A stretch of DNA of 64,000 bases, from NCBI RefSeq assembly GCF_030867095.1, contig NC_081831.1, positions 64,990,716-65,054,715 on the forward strand, read 5' to 3'. Shown here one piece after another: positions 11,576 through 22,741 of this stretch. Position 1 is the first letter of the stretch. Each line of letters opens with the position of its first letter. The position numbers and the translations under genes are program-made. The notes under the pieces were generated by a model, which was not told the origin of the DNA, did no database searches, and saw only the letters and a program-made list of their open reading frames with translations. Source of the stretch: Alligator mississippiensis. Taxonomy: Eukaryota > Chordata > Crocodylia > Alligatoridae.

Positions 11576-14324
11576 AGTCCTATTTCATGCAGTCCCTCTT
11601 CAGAAACACACTAAATTGGCCTCAGACATCAGCTCTGTCTTTGTGCATGATGTAATTTCATTAATTCCTAACAACCTGCTAGGCCGGTCTAGGCTGGTTG
11701 TTGGAATATATGTATAATGCCTTCCTGCTATTGATCATCTCTAACCATCCTTACAAATCACTTGTTTTTTGGCAGTCTGCCTTCTGATAAGGCCCTTCCC
11801 CTTTAGCAAGCATTTTTCATACACAAGAATCCCTATCAGAAGTGCACTCTAATTAGAGGGGAAACTCCCCCAGGAACCAATCTCAGAGCCTCAACTTTTC
11901 AACAGTAGGTGGGTTTTTTCCCCCTATGTTTTTAAATCTATCAAATGAAGATCAAGTGATAGGAAGCCTGCTACTGGTACCATGTGAAGCTGATGGGGAT
12001 TGGTACTGGTACTGGGCCAGTAGCACTGCTCCAGGGCCATCCTCTGGGAACATAACACTGATCAGAGAACAGGGAGAGTCCAGTTGAAGGCTGTTTTGAA
12101 ATCATCAGGTCTCATCAAGTTTGAGAAGTTAGATATAGAGGAAAACATGTCCCAAGGCACTGTGAAAAGGACTTCTGGGTTCGCTCACCAACTTCACTGC
12201 TCCAGACCACCACGCAGCCTGGAGCTAGCCAGCAACCCTTCTGTACCTCAGTTTGTATATCTGTAAATGAATGAAATAAGACCCATTTCATGACCAGTTA
12301 ATTGATACAAAGTGCATAGAGCAACTTATGTGAGACACTACTGAAAAAAAAATCTGTGTTTAATCCCCTGATGTTATAACCAGCTGGAATCACTCTCTCT
12401 TTAAAATATCACAAGATACAAGCACCACTGACCTTAGCCCTGGTGTGGGCACTATAGACACCAGAACAGGTCTCCCTTTGCTCAATATGTGGAGGCCCGT
12501 GCAGGCCTATGCCAAGTCTCCCAGCTAATGGGAGCATATATCTCTCCCTCTGCTTCTCACAACCGGAGGAGACCCTGTTGACCTGCTCTTCCCATCTGTC
12601 CAAGTCCTGGCATGGCAGGAACAAATAGTTGAACACCAGCCAGGGAACAGCCCTTGTTCTGTTGGGCAAGTCCTCATTCACCTCACCACTGCCCTGCTTT
12701 ATCTGAAGCAGAATGGGGACCACTGCCTGGGTGGCTGACTGAGGAAGGGGAACAGGGGGCCATGTGGAGTGGACGGAGGTAGGGATGGGGGAAAGGGGAG
12801 GTTGGAAAGGCAATAGTGAGTAGAGGAACTGACATGTGAGATAGCAAAGGGAGAAACGAAGCGCAACTGCCTCCAGGACTGAACACGCTCGCCTCAGCAC
12901 TGAGCAAATGTTCCTCAGGCCCCAAGCCTGGATAACACTGCGTGGAGGCTGAAACTGAGAAAACCATCTAACCTCATTTCTGTAAACCAAATCCTTACCT
13001 GCCCCACTCCCCCAAACACCCCACTTCATTTACACCTGGGCCAGCCAGATGCAAACCCTCTCCTGATGCCAATCAATGCAATTCTGTCAGTCAGCAGAGC
13101 TGCATCTCTCTGCCTCTGCAGAGGATCTGCCCCAGTACACAACTGCTCCATGGGTCTCGACCTCTGCCAGAGATCTCTGTATGGCTGTCAGCCAGAGGTG
13201 GCTGCAGGGTGGATTCCAGCTCTGCGGAGTGAGCTCACACCTGCCTTTCCAGCAACTGCCTGTTCCTGTACACTTTTTTTCCCCTGCAAATTAACCTAAT
13301 GGCCTGTTTACCTTCAGAATCTCATTAGCAGGTCTGCAATTGTATTACACATTGTGCAAGAGCAATTAGTCAACACCAGAAGCTGCTGCACTAAATTCGG
13401 GCATTTAAGGCAATGTCTCAGAGTACTCCTTATTCCAGGTTCATCCTAAAACAGCCAGAATAGGGCATGTCAGAAGGAGGGTTGGGTGAAAGGGGTTGTA
13501 ATCAGAGTACTTTGCACTCTGGTTATTCTGGTCTGCAGGGCATCCTGGGTTACTATATGAGGTGAAGGTAATTTAGAGCAGCCACCAGGGCTGTCCTAAT
13601 TTACCAGATCCAGCACGGCATCCTGAGCCCCTGTTTTGTTTGCACCTTCTGTGCTGGGGGCCACCCGCAGTATTCTAAGCAATGACTTGTTGCTGCGTAA
13701 GACAGGGACTAATCGAACAGGATGAATATCAGACCTTCAGTGGGATCCACTGTTGATCCACAACTGACTGTTTGGTGCTACAAGATCCACCCTTTTAAAA
13801 TGCGTGTCCTGCTGCAGAGATTCAGGCAGCAGCAGATGGGAAGGCTGCTCAGCTGACATACATTTTCCCTTTGAAAGGAGAAAGAGATGCAGTGAGAAAA
13901 GCAGCCCCTGATAACCTCTCCCCAGTAGCAGGCAGCAGTATATTACCAGTCACAACCATTTAGCTTCCCACTCCATCGGAAGGGAGAAAAGGATGGCACA
14001 GTCCTCCCTTCGGGCTCCTTTCAGACTAATTTGTGATTTAAGATTAGGAAACATGCCAGCACTCGAGGGTCTAGGGCTTTATTTCTGCTTCATCTGAGAG
14101 CACATTAGGAGATGCAGGCAACTGTAGCAAGTTGCCTCCAGAATCCAGTTATCGCAGGCAGCTCCCCATTTTCCCGTTAGAGCCCAGCACTGCAGTAAAC
14201 CCACCCGCCAATTTCTCAGGGATACTCAGTGACTTCTCTGGATGCTGCAATTCTGTATGTGCCTCCTCTGAAGCATTGGACTGACTGCCAGTGTGGAAAG
14301 CATGCATTTCTAAGGGTTGCAACT
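11576..14324. other. Non-coding, with a MIR-like relic and a small hairpin
   Basis: No gene recognised. A 206-codon minus-strand open frame (12409-13029) is the longest here but shows no motif, low complexity or splice context that I can defend. A hairpin-forming inverted repeat of about 16 bp (13 of 16 paired) centres on 13586 (13568-13604). The stretch at about 13285-13400, rich in TAAT and CAATTAG motifs, could be conserved non-coding DNA. Confidence 0.5.
12225..12330 (+). repeat. MIR-like SINE 3' fragment
   Basis: The text around TACCTCAGTTTGTATATCTGTAAATG matches the MIR pattern of 'cctcagtttcctcatctgtaaaatg', followed by an A/T-rich tail with an ATAAGACCCATTTCATG block. Only the 3' half is recognisable. 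Confidence 0.5.
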
Positions 14325-15121
14325 CAACACTTGGATGATGGTGTCGCCGTGGATGTAGTCTTTCTAGACTTTAAGAAGGCCTTTGACACTGTCTCTCACC
14401 CCATCCTTCCCAATAAATTAAGTGATTGTGGCATTGATGCCTACACAGTCATTATTAACTCCAATATGAACATGGGCCGCCAATGCCAGATCACAGCCAG
14501 CAAGGCCAGCCATACCTTGTCATGCATCCAAAGATGCATAACAAGCCAGTCCAGAGAGGTGATACTCCCCCTCTGTATGACTTTGGTCAGGCCGCAGTTG
14601 GAGTACTGCATCCAGTACTGGGTGCCGCACTTCAAAAGGGATGTGGCCAGCCTGGAGAGGGTTCAGAGGAGGGCCACCCACCTGGTGAGAGGGCAGCAGG
14701 ACAGGCCCTACGAGGAGAGACTGAGGGACCTGAACCTGTTGAGCCTCAGCAAGAGGAGGTTGAGGGGGGACCTGGTGGCTGCCTACAAACTCATCAGGGG
14801 AGATCAGCAGCAAATAGGTAGAGCCCTTTTCTCCCCAGCACCACCTGGGGTGACAAGGAACAATGGTAATAAGCTGCTGGAGAACAGGTTTAGGTTAGAG
14901 ATCAGAAGGCAATATTTTACAGTTAGGGTGGCCAAAATCTGGAACCAACTTCCCAGGGAAGTGGTCCTTGCCTCTACCTTGGCCAAATTCAAGAGGAGGT
15001 TGGATGATCACGTGTCTGGGGTCTTGTGAACCCAGCATTCATTCCTGCCTGTGGCAGGGGGTCAGGCTAGATGATCTGTTCAGGTCTCTCCTGACCCTAG
15101 CTACTATGAAACTATGAAACG
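14229..15121 (+). mobile_element. CR1 LINE fragment, ORF2 internally deleted, 3' end intact
   Basis: A single open frame of 266 codons spans it. Around residues 37-55 it carries the reverse-transcriptase block with the FLDFKKAFDTVSH catalytic-region signature. It then jumps (about 14450-14520) to the C-terminal region of CR1 ORF2, seen in ARPQLEYC-like (LVRPQLEYCIQYWVP), RYEERLR-like and WNQLPREVV motifs, so the second half of the RT domain including the active-site ADD block is missing. The 3' untranslated tail with GATGATCTGTTCAGGTC and a terminal CTATGAAACTATGAAAC repeat ends at 15119-15121, the usual CR1 3' terminus. The 5' limit is unclear, probably about 14325. A dead, 5'-truncated copy whose deletion happens to keep frame. 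Confidence 0.88.
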
Positions 15122-18100
15122 TGTCCTGAACACAGGTCCACACCTATGAGAAAATAATGGTAGGAATACAAGTTGAGAAGGGAATTCATTCATTCATTCA
15201 TTCTCAGAACCTATTAAATTATTTTTCTTTATATTATCCATCACTGCAGCTCCACCAGAATTAGCATCAGTGGGAGTTAGCACAGACGAGACTATAACCC
15301 TTCTGCCACTATCTAACCCTACTCTGGCCAGGATCAAGACAATATCATGCATCAAATACTACTAGTTTCAGTAGTGGCACCAGTGGTAGAAAAGTTGAAG
15401 AACAAATACTGTAGCAAAGACTCAATGTATCAACAGATCAGTATTTAAAAAGATAGGGGTGGCAACTTCCCAGAGATCAGAGGTTCTGGCTTCCCTGCCC
15501 ACTTCAAATTTACTTGCCCCAGTCTTGGGTCCAGACCATCATGTGTCCTCAGTGACTCTCTTATGTTTTGCTGCCTTTATGTGCTGCACATTTCACATAA
15601 GAAGAGTACCTTGGATGGCAGGATTTTGTGCCTGGGTAGAACAGTACATCTCAAGCTCTGATTTTGCACCTCTGCATTCACAGATGGAGGCTGCAGATCA
15701 TGCATAGCACTTCTGACCTCGGGCTGCCTGGTACTGTAAGACAGTGTTCTTTATAAAGCGTTCCATCCCAAGAAGAAATTTCGTCTCTATAAGCCTATTA
15801 AGTTATTAATGAGTTTTTACCTGGGCTTCCCCCTACTGACCTGTTTATCTACACTGACATGTTCAAACTTTAGGATGCTTGGCTCATGGGATAGTTTTTA
15901 TCTGAGTCTGTTGAATTTCCTTTGGACAGTGGGCATCACCAGAATCATACTTTGTTTACCTCACTTCTAATACTTGCCTCCACCATGCTTTCACTGGCAG
16001 CCTTGGAAGCACATCCCTAAGTTGACCTCACTTTGGGTCTAAAAGGTCTCTGTGGTCCATTCAGTCCTTCCTCTTTATATAAGGGCATTGTCAACAAGGG
16101 GGCCAGCTAGAGGGAATTACTATCATGGTTTTTTGTGATTTGGACTTCTTTCTGCTAGGAACTGTTAGTAACCCATTTACTCCTTTCACATAAGTCAATA
16201 AGTAGAAAACAGATGAGTACAACATTTAGTTGCTGCTGATTTTGGGACTGGGTTTAGATAATGAGCTAGAGGTCAAAGCCTCTTTATCCCATTACCAGTG
16301 CCCTAAGCTTCCCAGTACCTGGAGCTAAAATGACAGGGGGTAACTTCGAAACTAATTCTGCTCATGGGCCTGTCTACGCTGTCTCTGTTCTGCACTGGGG
16401 ACGACCATGGGTAAGCAGGCCTCCCCAACTTGATCCTGCAGCGTGCGTTAAATTCTGAAAATGAGGAAATTAGCTGCCTCAGAGCATTCTCCAGGACCTG
16501 CTCATGCACGGCTCATAGGCTCTCGGTCTCTGACATTGTCATTAACAGACAGGCAGAGCCATTTTCAGGTAGCTACACTACCTCAGTCCTGGGATTCTGT
16601 GTATCTGGAGCAGAAGTGAGTAGGTGGCACGTGTCATGTCAGTGCCCATGGGCTGGAAATGATGGAGATGAGCCCTTTGTCAGTCTCTGAGGGACATGGT
16701 GTGCCAGTTTCTGATTTCATTTACATAGGTTAAAAGCCACTGGCTTTTAAGTTCTACTGTTCCTCTCACTCACACCAGAACAGATCAGGAATAACGCCAA
16801 GGAAACTAGTGGAACAGCCCTGGTATAGAATGAGTGTGCAAAGAGAATTACGTCTTCTGAATTCAGTGGATGTTTGTCTGAGTGAATACTGAATTACTAG
16901 GTCAGGATTTTGCCCCTCCAGCCCCTTTTCACACAAGCGCAGCGCCCAACACTGTACCTCACCAGCTGTCTCTGTCCTTTCCGATCATTTGAATTAATCA
17001 ATAACTCTGAAAACTGACTATGGTGGGAAAATCTTTGAATAAATACAACCTTGACAGCCCTCACTGAGCCATCACAGCACCAAGAAAGTCTTTGGTCTTG
17101 ATGCTGACTGGAAACCATCTGCTTCACAGCAGCGCATAGCTGCTTTTGCCGGTAGCCCATTTCAGCTTCCCTAACACAGTGGTCAAGCATCCTTGGCATC
17201 TCAGCTGTGTCAGCTGCACTGACATCCCCAAGCTGTTTCTGTTCCGGGAGATGAATTGGTTTGCTCAGTCCAATTCACTGTGCTTGCTAAATCTAACAGA
17301 GGGCTTGGCATTTGCATAGGAGAGTGCACTATATTTCAGCCATGCTTTCTCATGTAGCTGCCCAGGGTTACATGAACTTCAATGTTTTCCTGGGCTGCAA
17401 AATCCTGAGAAGTGCTGTGTACTGGTAAGGTCTGGATGAGCTCAGATTCAGCCTCAGGTCAATGGTGAAGAGGAAAGAGCACCTCATGCCTCACTCGGAA
17501 GACCCTACCAAGCCTTCCCAACCAGCCAGCGTTCTGAGCCGCCCAGAGGAACTCAAGTGAGACTCGCATCCACTTCTACGGAGCCAGAGTGATGGTCACC
17601 ATGATTCAGATTTTATATGCAAAGGAGTGAGGTAGTAAAGAGCATGAACTTCACGCTACCCTGGAGATGATCACCTTAGAGGACACTAGCTACTCCTCCC
17701 TCGGGAAGGATCATGGTAGCTACATGACACTGGCATGCAGTGGGTGTAGGCTGCTGGAGGACCAACAACCACCTTCTCTCCTCCTGCCTGTTAAAACTGT
17801 GCAGAGCAAGTTGCAGGGTTTAGAAAACAAGTATGTGCAGCAACACGACAGAAGAGGGCTTAGCAGTGTGGCCAGGTAACTGGGGGGAGCATTGATTTCC
17901 AGGTATTGCCGCTGTTGCTGGTATAATCATGCAGCTGCAGCCATTTTTTCTGCCCACCCCCAAGTTGGCACCCAGAACAACTGACCTGGTCACCTCACCC
18001 TAGTACAACACTGAAAGAGGGATCACTGTCCTGGCTACCACTGTGGGCTAGATTCAACTTGGGAACAGAGTGAGTGTGAGTAGCATGGCTGCTTCTGGGA

Positions 18101-21100
18101 CACTGGCTCACAAAGTTCATCAAAGAGACTCCCTTAGGGTCTCTTCCATTCAGGATGGTTGTGAAGGGCCACTGAAATGCTGAGTGCCATTCCTTGACCT
18201 TATTCATTTCTGGCAGCCTTAAGCATAAGGAATCCCACTGAGCCCTGGAGCAGAAGCCCAGACCCTACCAGAGCATCATGCTAGCCACACCGCCATCTGA
18301 CTGGGCTGTGGCACAAAGCCTATTTGCCCCATTTTCCTGCTCCTGGACAACTGTTTCGAACTCACTGTCGCCGGTGCCTGGGGGGTCCAGGAGCCTCTCA
18401 AACTAAAGAGCAGGAGGGGTCACAGAGAGGCAGGCAGAGGCTCAAGCACGCAGGGGTATAGGATAGATGTTACAGGAAGGAATTGCTCACACACACGACT
18501 TGGATGGAGCCCTGCACTTACTAATTTACAAAGGACCGCTGCATCTGCTCTCAAACTGCCTCCATTTTACCTCATACATGCTGCACCCAGGGACATATGC
18601 AGATGGCCTTTTTAAAGGTTGCTTCTTGGTACATTTGGAGAGGACTGATAAAAAGAGCTTTGTGTTCAGCCATCACAGTTAATTATTCTCTGAAATATCT
18701 GTTCATGTACACAGACGCACCAGCCCCCTCATTCAGGGCTTCTGAAAGCTGCTCTCCGTCTCCCCCTGAACATGGCAGTGTTTAAAAGGAAAGCTAATTC
18801 CTTGCAGGTGGTTTTGGCCTGGAATGATGGTTGCTGCTGCCTACCGCCTCTACCCTGCAGGCACGTGGCTGCCGGTGATAGAGCACACCTGTGCCCTGGG
18901 CCTGAGCCCCTGAAGCTGCGGTGGAGGGGTGTGCACTAAATGACTTCACCCTGCGCCAGCAGCTCTCAGGGAGGTCACTCAGAGGCCTGCAGGCAGAGGC
19001 TGACTCAGCACAGCACCTCGGCTGGACCAGCTCGCGGTAGCTCCTCCACTTTTCCACTGTCACAGTCTCAGCTCCTGTCACATTCCCCACCAGAGAGATC
19101 TGTATCTGGGCTTACACTGGTACTGGGCCCTACTCTGTGACAACCCCTTGTTTGAAGTCCCCAAGACTAAGAGCCTCAGAGGGAGAAGTTCAGCTAACAA
19201 ATGCAGGCATCCAAAGCTCATCTGAGCCATTTCAAGATTCCCAAATTGGCCTGGGGATCTCGGGGGTACAGGCTTTCTTGTGAAGGTCAAGACAGAGGTA
19301 CCTCGAGGGAGGCCAGTCTGCATTTCTGCACCTATGTTTCAAAGCTTGACCAGAGGGGAAAAAAAAAAAAAAAAAAAGCAAACATATTGAATACGAGGGA
19401 GGGAAAGTTAACTGGACTTTTTTTTCAATCCTAAAACTTTTGAGAAGTGATTTCGCAAGTCCTTATTCATGTAAGTTCAAAGGAACAATGAAAACAGCCC
19501 AGGGCAACTATGTAGGAAGTATGCAATGGAAGCTAAGGCTAACAGGAACCCATGATTCAGTCCACCTCTATGATCCTGGTGAAAGACGAGACATTTTAGG
19601 CTTTGGCTTTCAGAGGTGCCAAATTATCCAAAAGGCCCTTAGACTTCCATGGCAGTTGTGGGCGGTCAGGACTGCTTAAGTCCAAGATGTCTTATATTGA
19701 GTACCAAGAAACTGAGGCATCCAAAATCGGAGGCCACTTGTGAAAACTGGAGCCACGGGCACCTCTGCTTGAAGGCCAACAGGAGATATTTCTGATTAAT
19801 GGCAGATAAAGAACCTGCTCCTTTTCAGATACCAGCCTGCATGTGTGTCCTTTCACCTTAGCCTGCCATGATCAGCCCATTTTCACTGTAGCTACATGCT
19901 CCTTCCCCCTGCCCAGCTACATCTTTGTCACCCATGGGATTAAGTCTTCTCCACTGACTTCAGTGGAGTGATGACAGTTTATACCAGCTAATGATCTGCT
20001 CCCTGTGCTAAATTTTGATCCCCTACCGTCTCACCTCTGTTCCTGTGCTGCCATGTCAGAGCTTTGTTAGAGTCTTCCCACAAATATCAAAGTGGAAATC
20101 ATGTTCACCTAAAGCAGGGGTAGCCAAGGATGCAGAGTGGGACACTCTCCTGGGACTGCTGTGGAGGTCCCTATGGGCTGTGCTCTACCTTTAACACAAA
20201 AACTACATAAAAGCATTGCATCCCAGGAATTGCATCCTACAAGGGCTCCACACCTGCATTCTCATCCAACATCCCCATTCAAGACAGGCCATAGTAACTC
20301 AAGCCATTTTACTTAGGTGCAGCCCAGAGGCTGCTGGCAAGTTAGCACTGAGGCCATCAAATTGAACAAAGATTTATGCCTCTCTGTGATAGTCTGGCTG
20401 TATTTATTATGACTGACTCATCTGCCCTTGAAGAGAAGTGCTGGCTGTGGAGTTAACCACTATGGACTTGTGTGGAGATGTTTTGGGAAGGCAGTTAGTA
20501 AAATGTACCTCTACCTCCAAAGGAAATGAGAAAGAATCTACTATCCAACAGAAGCACTAGATAATGTATATAGCATGAGCTAATGTAAAATTTCTTAGTC
20601 CATAATACCCCTCAGTCCTGACCATCAGAACCTCCTACTGAATTCACATGGACTTAAGCAGGTGGACACATGCAACACGTGCTGCTGAACTGCATAATGG
20701 TAGTGAAATGCTCAGAAAAAATCTGAGCTGTATCCTATGCTGAGTTTGAACCCAGGTCTCCAGAAGAAAATTACTAATGTGCTAATGCACTACAGCAGCC
20801 AAGTGTGGGAGTCTAAATGACTGCATTTATAAACCCAGCTTAAGAGGCAGCCAAAGTGCAAGTAAAGGAAAATGTTAATGGAGTTAATTAAACAGAGCAA
20901 ACCAGATGGGCAGGGTAAGTGTGGACCTGCTACACAGTTGCTTTCTAATTCAGTAAAAGCATCAAGCTAGAAAGGGAAATGCTAAACTTGGGGTAAGGCC
21001 ATACATGGAATATAAGCACAGGTGCTCTACTTTGGGACAAATCTAGTGACCAGGCATCAATCACAACAGCCCTGGCAGGAAACCTCAGAAAGATTCAGAA

Positions 21101-21945
21101 GTTTATGACAACCCCCCAAAGCTATCTTACCCAAACCTATGCAACACGGGGCTGCGCACATAGCAAGGAGAGGCATACAAGGTTTGTGCCAAGGCTTGAG
21201 GTCAGCCCTCATTTTATTCCCATCAATTTGCCCACACTTAGCTATTATTGTAGCAGCCCTGGATAATTAGCCACTTAGAGTTTCAGAGATGCTACCAGAA
21301 GCTAGACCATCAAAGTACTTCCAAACCCAGGATATCAGACATGCTGCCAGGAATGAGAGTATGAGAGTACTGCTAAAAGGAAGAGTCCTGGACTCCTGCC
21401 AGAAGCCAGAGCAGTTCAAGAAAATTAAAGCAGGGTATTGAATATCTATAATCCAGGGAAGGAGAAGGATGGAAGGATTTGCAAAAAAGGGTTAAAAAAC
21501 AAAAAAGGGGGCTGAGGGCCTGGTTTTACAGCCCATATTCAAAGAAGCAGCCCCCTTTATATGTGCTTTCCCCTGATGTCAAAAGGAGTACTGGGGTGAG
21601 AAAGGGTTATAGGATTAGGCTCTTAAGCTGTACATGAAAGCAAAACACAAGAAAGGCTTTAAATATTTAAAGGAGCATAAAGGCAGAAGCAGGAGTCAGG
21701 AAGAGGACGAGAGATGGAGATGAGAATCAAAGGGGAATTCTACAAGCTGGAAGGGGGTGAGTCTCCAGGCATTCACAAGGGAAGGAGATGTGCTAGAGAG
21801 TGGGATACAAAAGGATCTCCAGGGCAAGTAAAACATTAAAGATTTTGCTGTGACAGGAGGAGCAGCTGAGAAACTAAACCCAGGTACAGACTGCTGGACC
21901 CGGATAAATGACCCCTCTGCATTAAGGAGAGATGAGACACTACTT
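15122..21945. other. Non-coding, simple repeats and SINE relics only
   Basis: Almost seven kilobases with no supportable exon. It contains a five-unit ATTC repeat at 15184-15203, an A19 run at 19359-19377, a tRNA-like SINE at 20716-20800 and a possible MITE end near 16320-16390 (TTCGAA and GCCTGTCTACGC motifs). CAGGGGTAGCCAA at 20116 looks like a left hAT end, but no matching right end was found. The open frames at 15459-15707, 16897-17199 and 18794-19090 have no recognisable features. Confidence 0.5.
20716..20802 (-). repeat. tRNA-derived SINE fragment
   Basis: Read on the minus strand, an A-box-like segment (TAGTGCATTAGCACATTAG) is followed about 30 bases later by GGAGACCTGGGTTCAAACTC, a good B box (consensus GGTTCNANNC). 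This is the internal Pol III promoter layout of a tRNA-derived SINE. It is too degenerate to be a tRNA gene, as no paired acceptor stem is visible. Confidence 0.5.
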
Positions 21946-22741
21946 AAAATACCTGATGCAAAGAGTAACCACATATGGATTGATGTCAGGCAGAAGGTTT
22001 CAAGCAGGGTTTCACAGGGATCTGTTCTGGGCCCAGTGATGTTTAACATTGCTACGAATGATTTGGATGCAGGAATAGAGAGCTTCCTGCACAAGCTTGC
22101 CGATGACACAAAGCTGAGAGGGGCTGCAAGCACTGGCAGAAACTAGGGGTAGAATACAGAAGGATCTAGACAGATTGGGGAACTGGGCCCTGGACAACAG
22201 AAAGGAATTCAACAAAGATAAATGTAAGGTGCTACATGTGGGGAAGAAACCCCAAATGCACTGACAGTGGGAGATAACTGGCTGGACTTCAGTATTGTTG
22301 AAAAGGATCTGGGGCGTTGGTAGATCCCAGATTCAGAATGAGTCAGCAGTGTGGTGCAGTGAAAAAAAGAAAAAGTTGGGCTGCATCCACAGAAGTACTG
22401 GGTGCAAATGCAGGATAAAGCATTTGTCTGAGGTGGTTTAGGAATTAATAGCATCGGGGTGACTGGTGCCTCCTGAGTCTGAGGGGGCCAAAAGCTCCAT
22501 ATCTACTCCTATACTTCTGTGCCATGGCTTAGTGCCCCCCCAACATGCTGCCAGCCCGCACTGCAAAAACCTGCCCTGTCCTGAGCAGTGCTGAGTCGGG
22601 AGCCAATCTCGGGGCAGGGGGGGGGGCAGCATGTGCCACCCCCCCACCCCCCATCAGTTGCTTGTGAATAGCATGTCCTGATTTTAGGGTGGGGGTTGGA
22701 CTACATGACCCTGGAGGTCTTTTTCAACACTATGATTTTAA
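21946..22741 (+). mobile_element. CR1 LINE fragment (RT domain plus 3' tail), interrupted by an insertion
   Basis: The frame at 21850-22146 includes the CR1 reverse-transcriptase block [11 protein letters not shown]...NDLD followed by a FADDTKL-like LADDTKL, the catalytic-site region. Downstream, out of frame, come remnants of the next conserved stretch (W-x-x-x-N-x-x-K-x-x-V-x-H). Sequence then skips to the 3' untranslated region, ending GGGTTGGACTACATGACCCTGGAGG and CTATGATTTTA. The 3' region is split by a 212-bp insertion (22455-22666). The copy is frameshifted and dead. Confidence 0.85.
22447..22674. mobile_element. 212-bp insertion in CR1 with perfect 8-bp target duplication
   Basis: The direct repeat AATAGCAT at 22447-22454 and 22667-22674 brackets 212 bp of C/G-rich sequence containing poly-G and poly-C runs. 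Removing the insert and one repeat copy rejoins a continuous CR1 3' untranslated sequence, which supports a real insertion. The ends show only a weak inverted repeat (ACTGGTG versus CAACTGATGG complement), so the family is uncertain; the duplication length suggests hAT. Confidence 0.7.

Noticed and set aside
12409-13029. 206-codon minus-strand open frame
   Set aside because: No recognisable motif, no supporting splice sites, and overlapping open frames on the same strand. It may be part of an old repeat.
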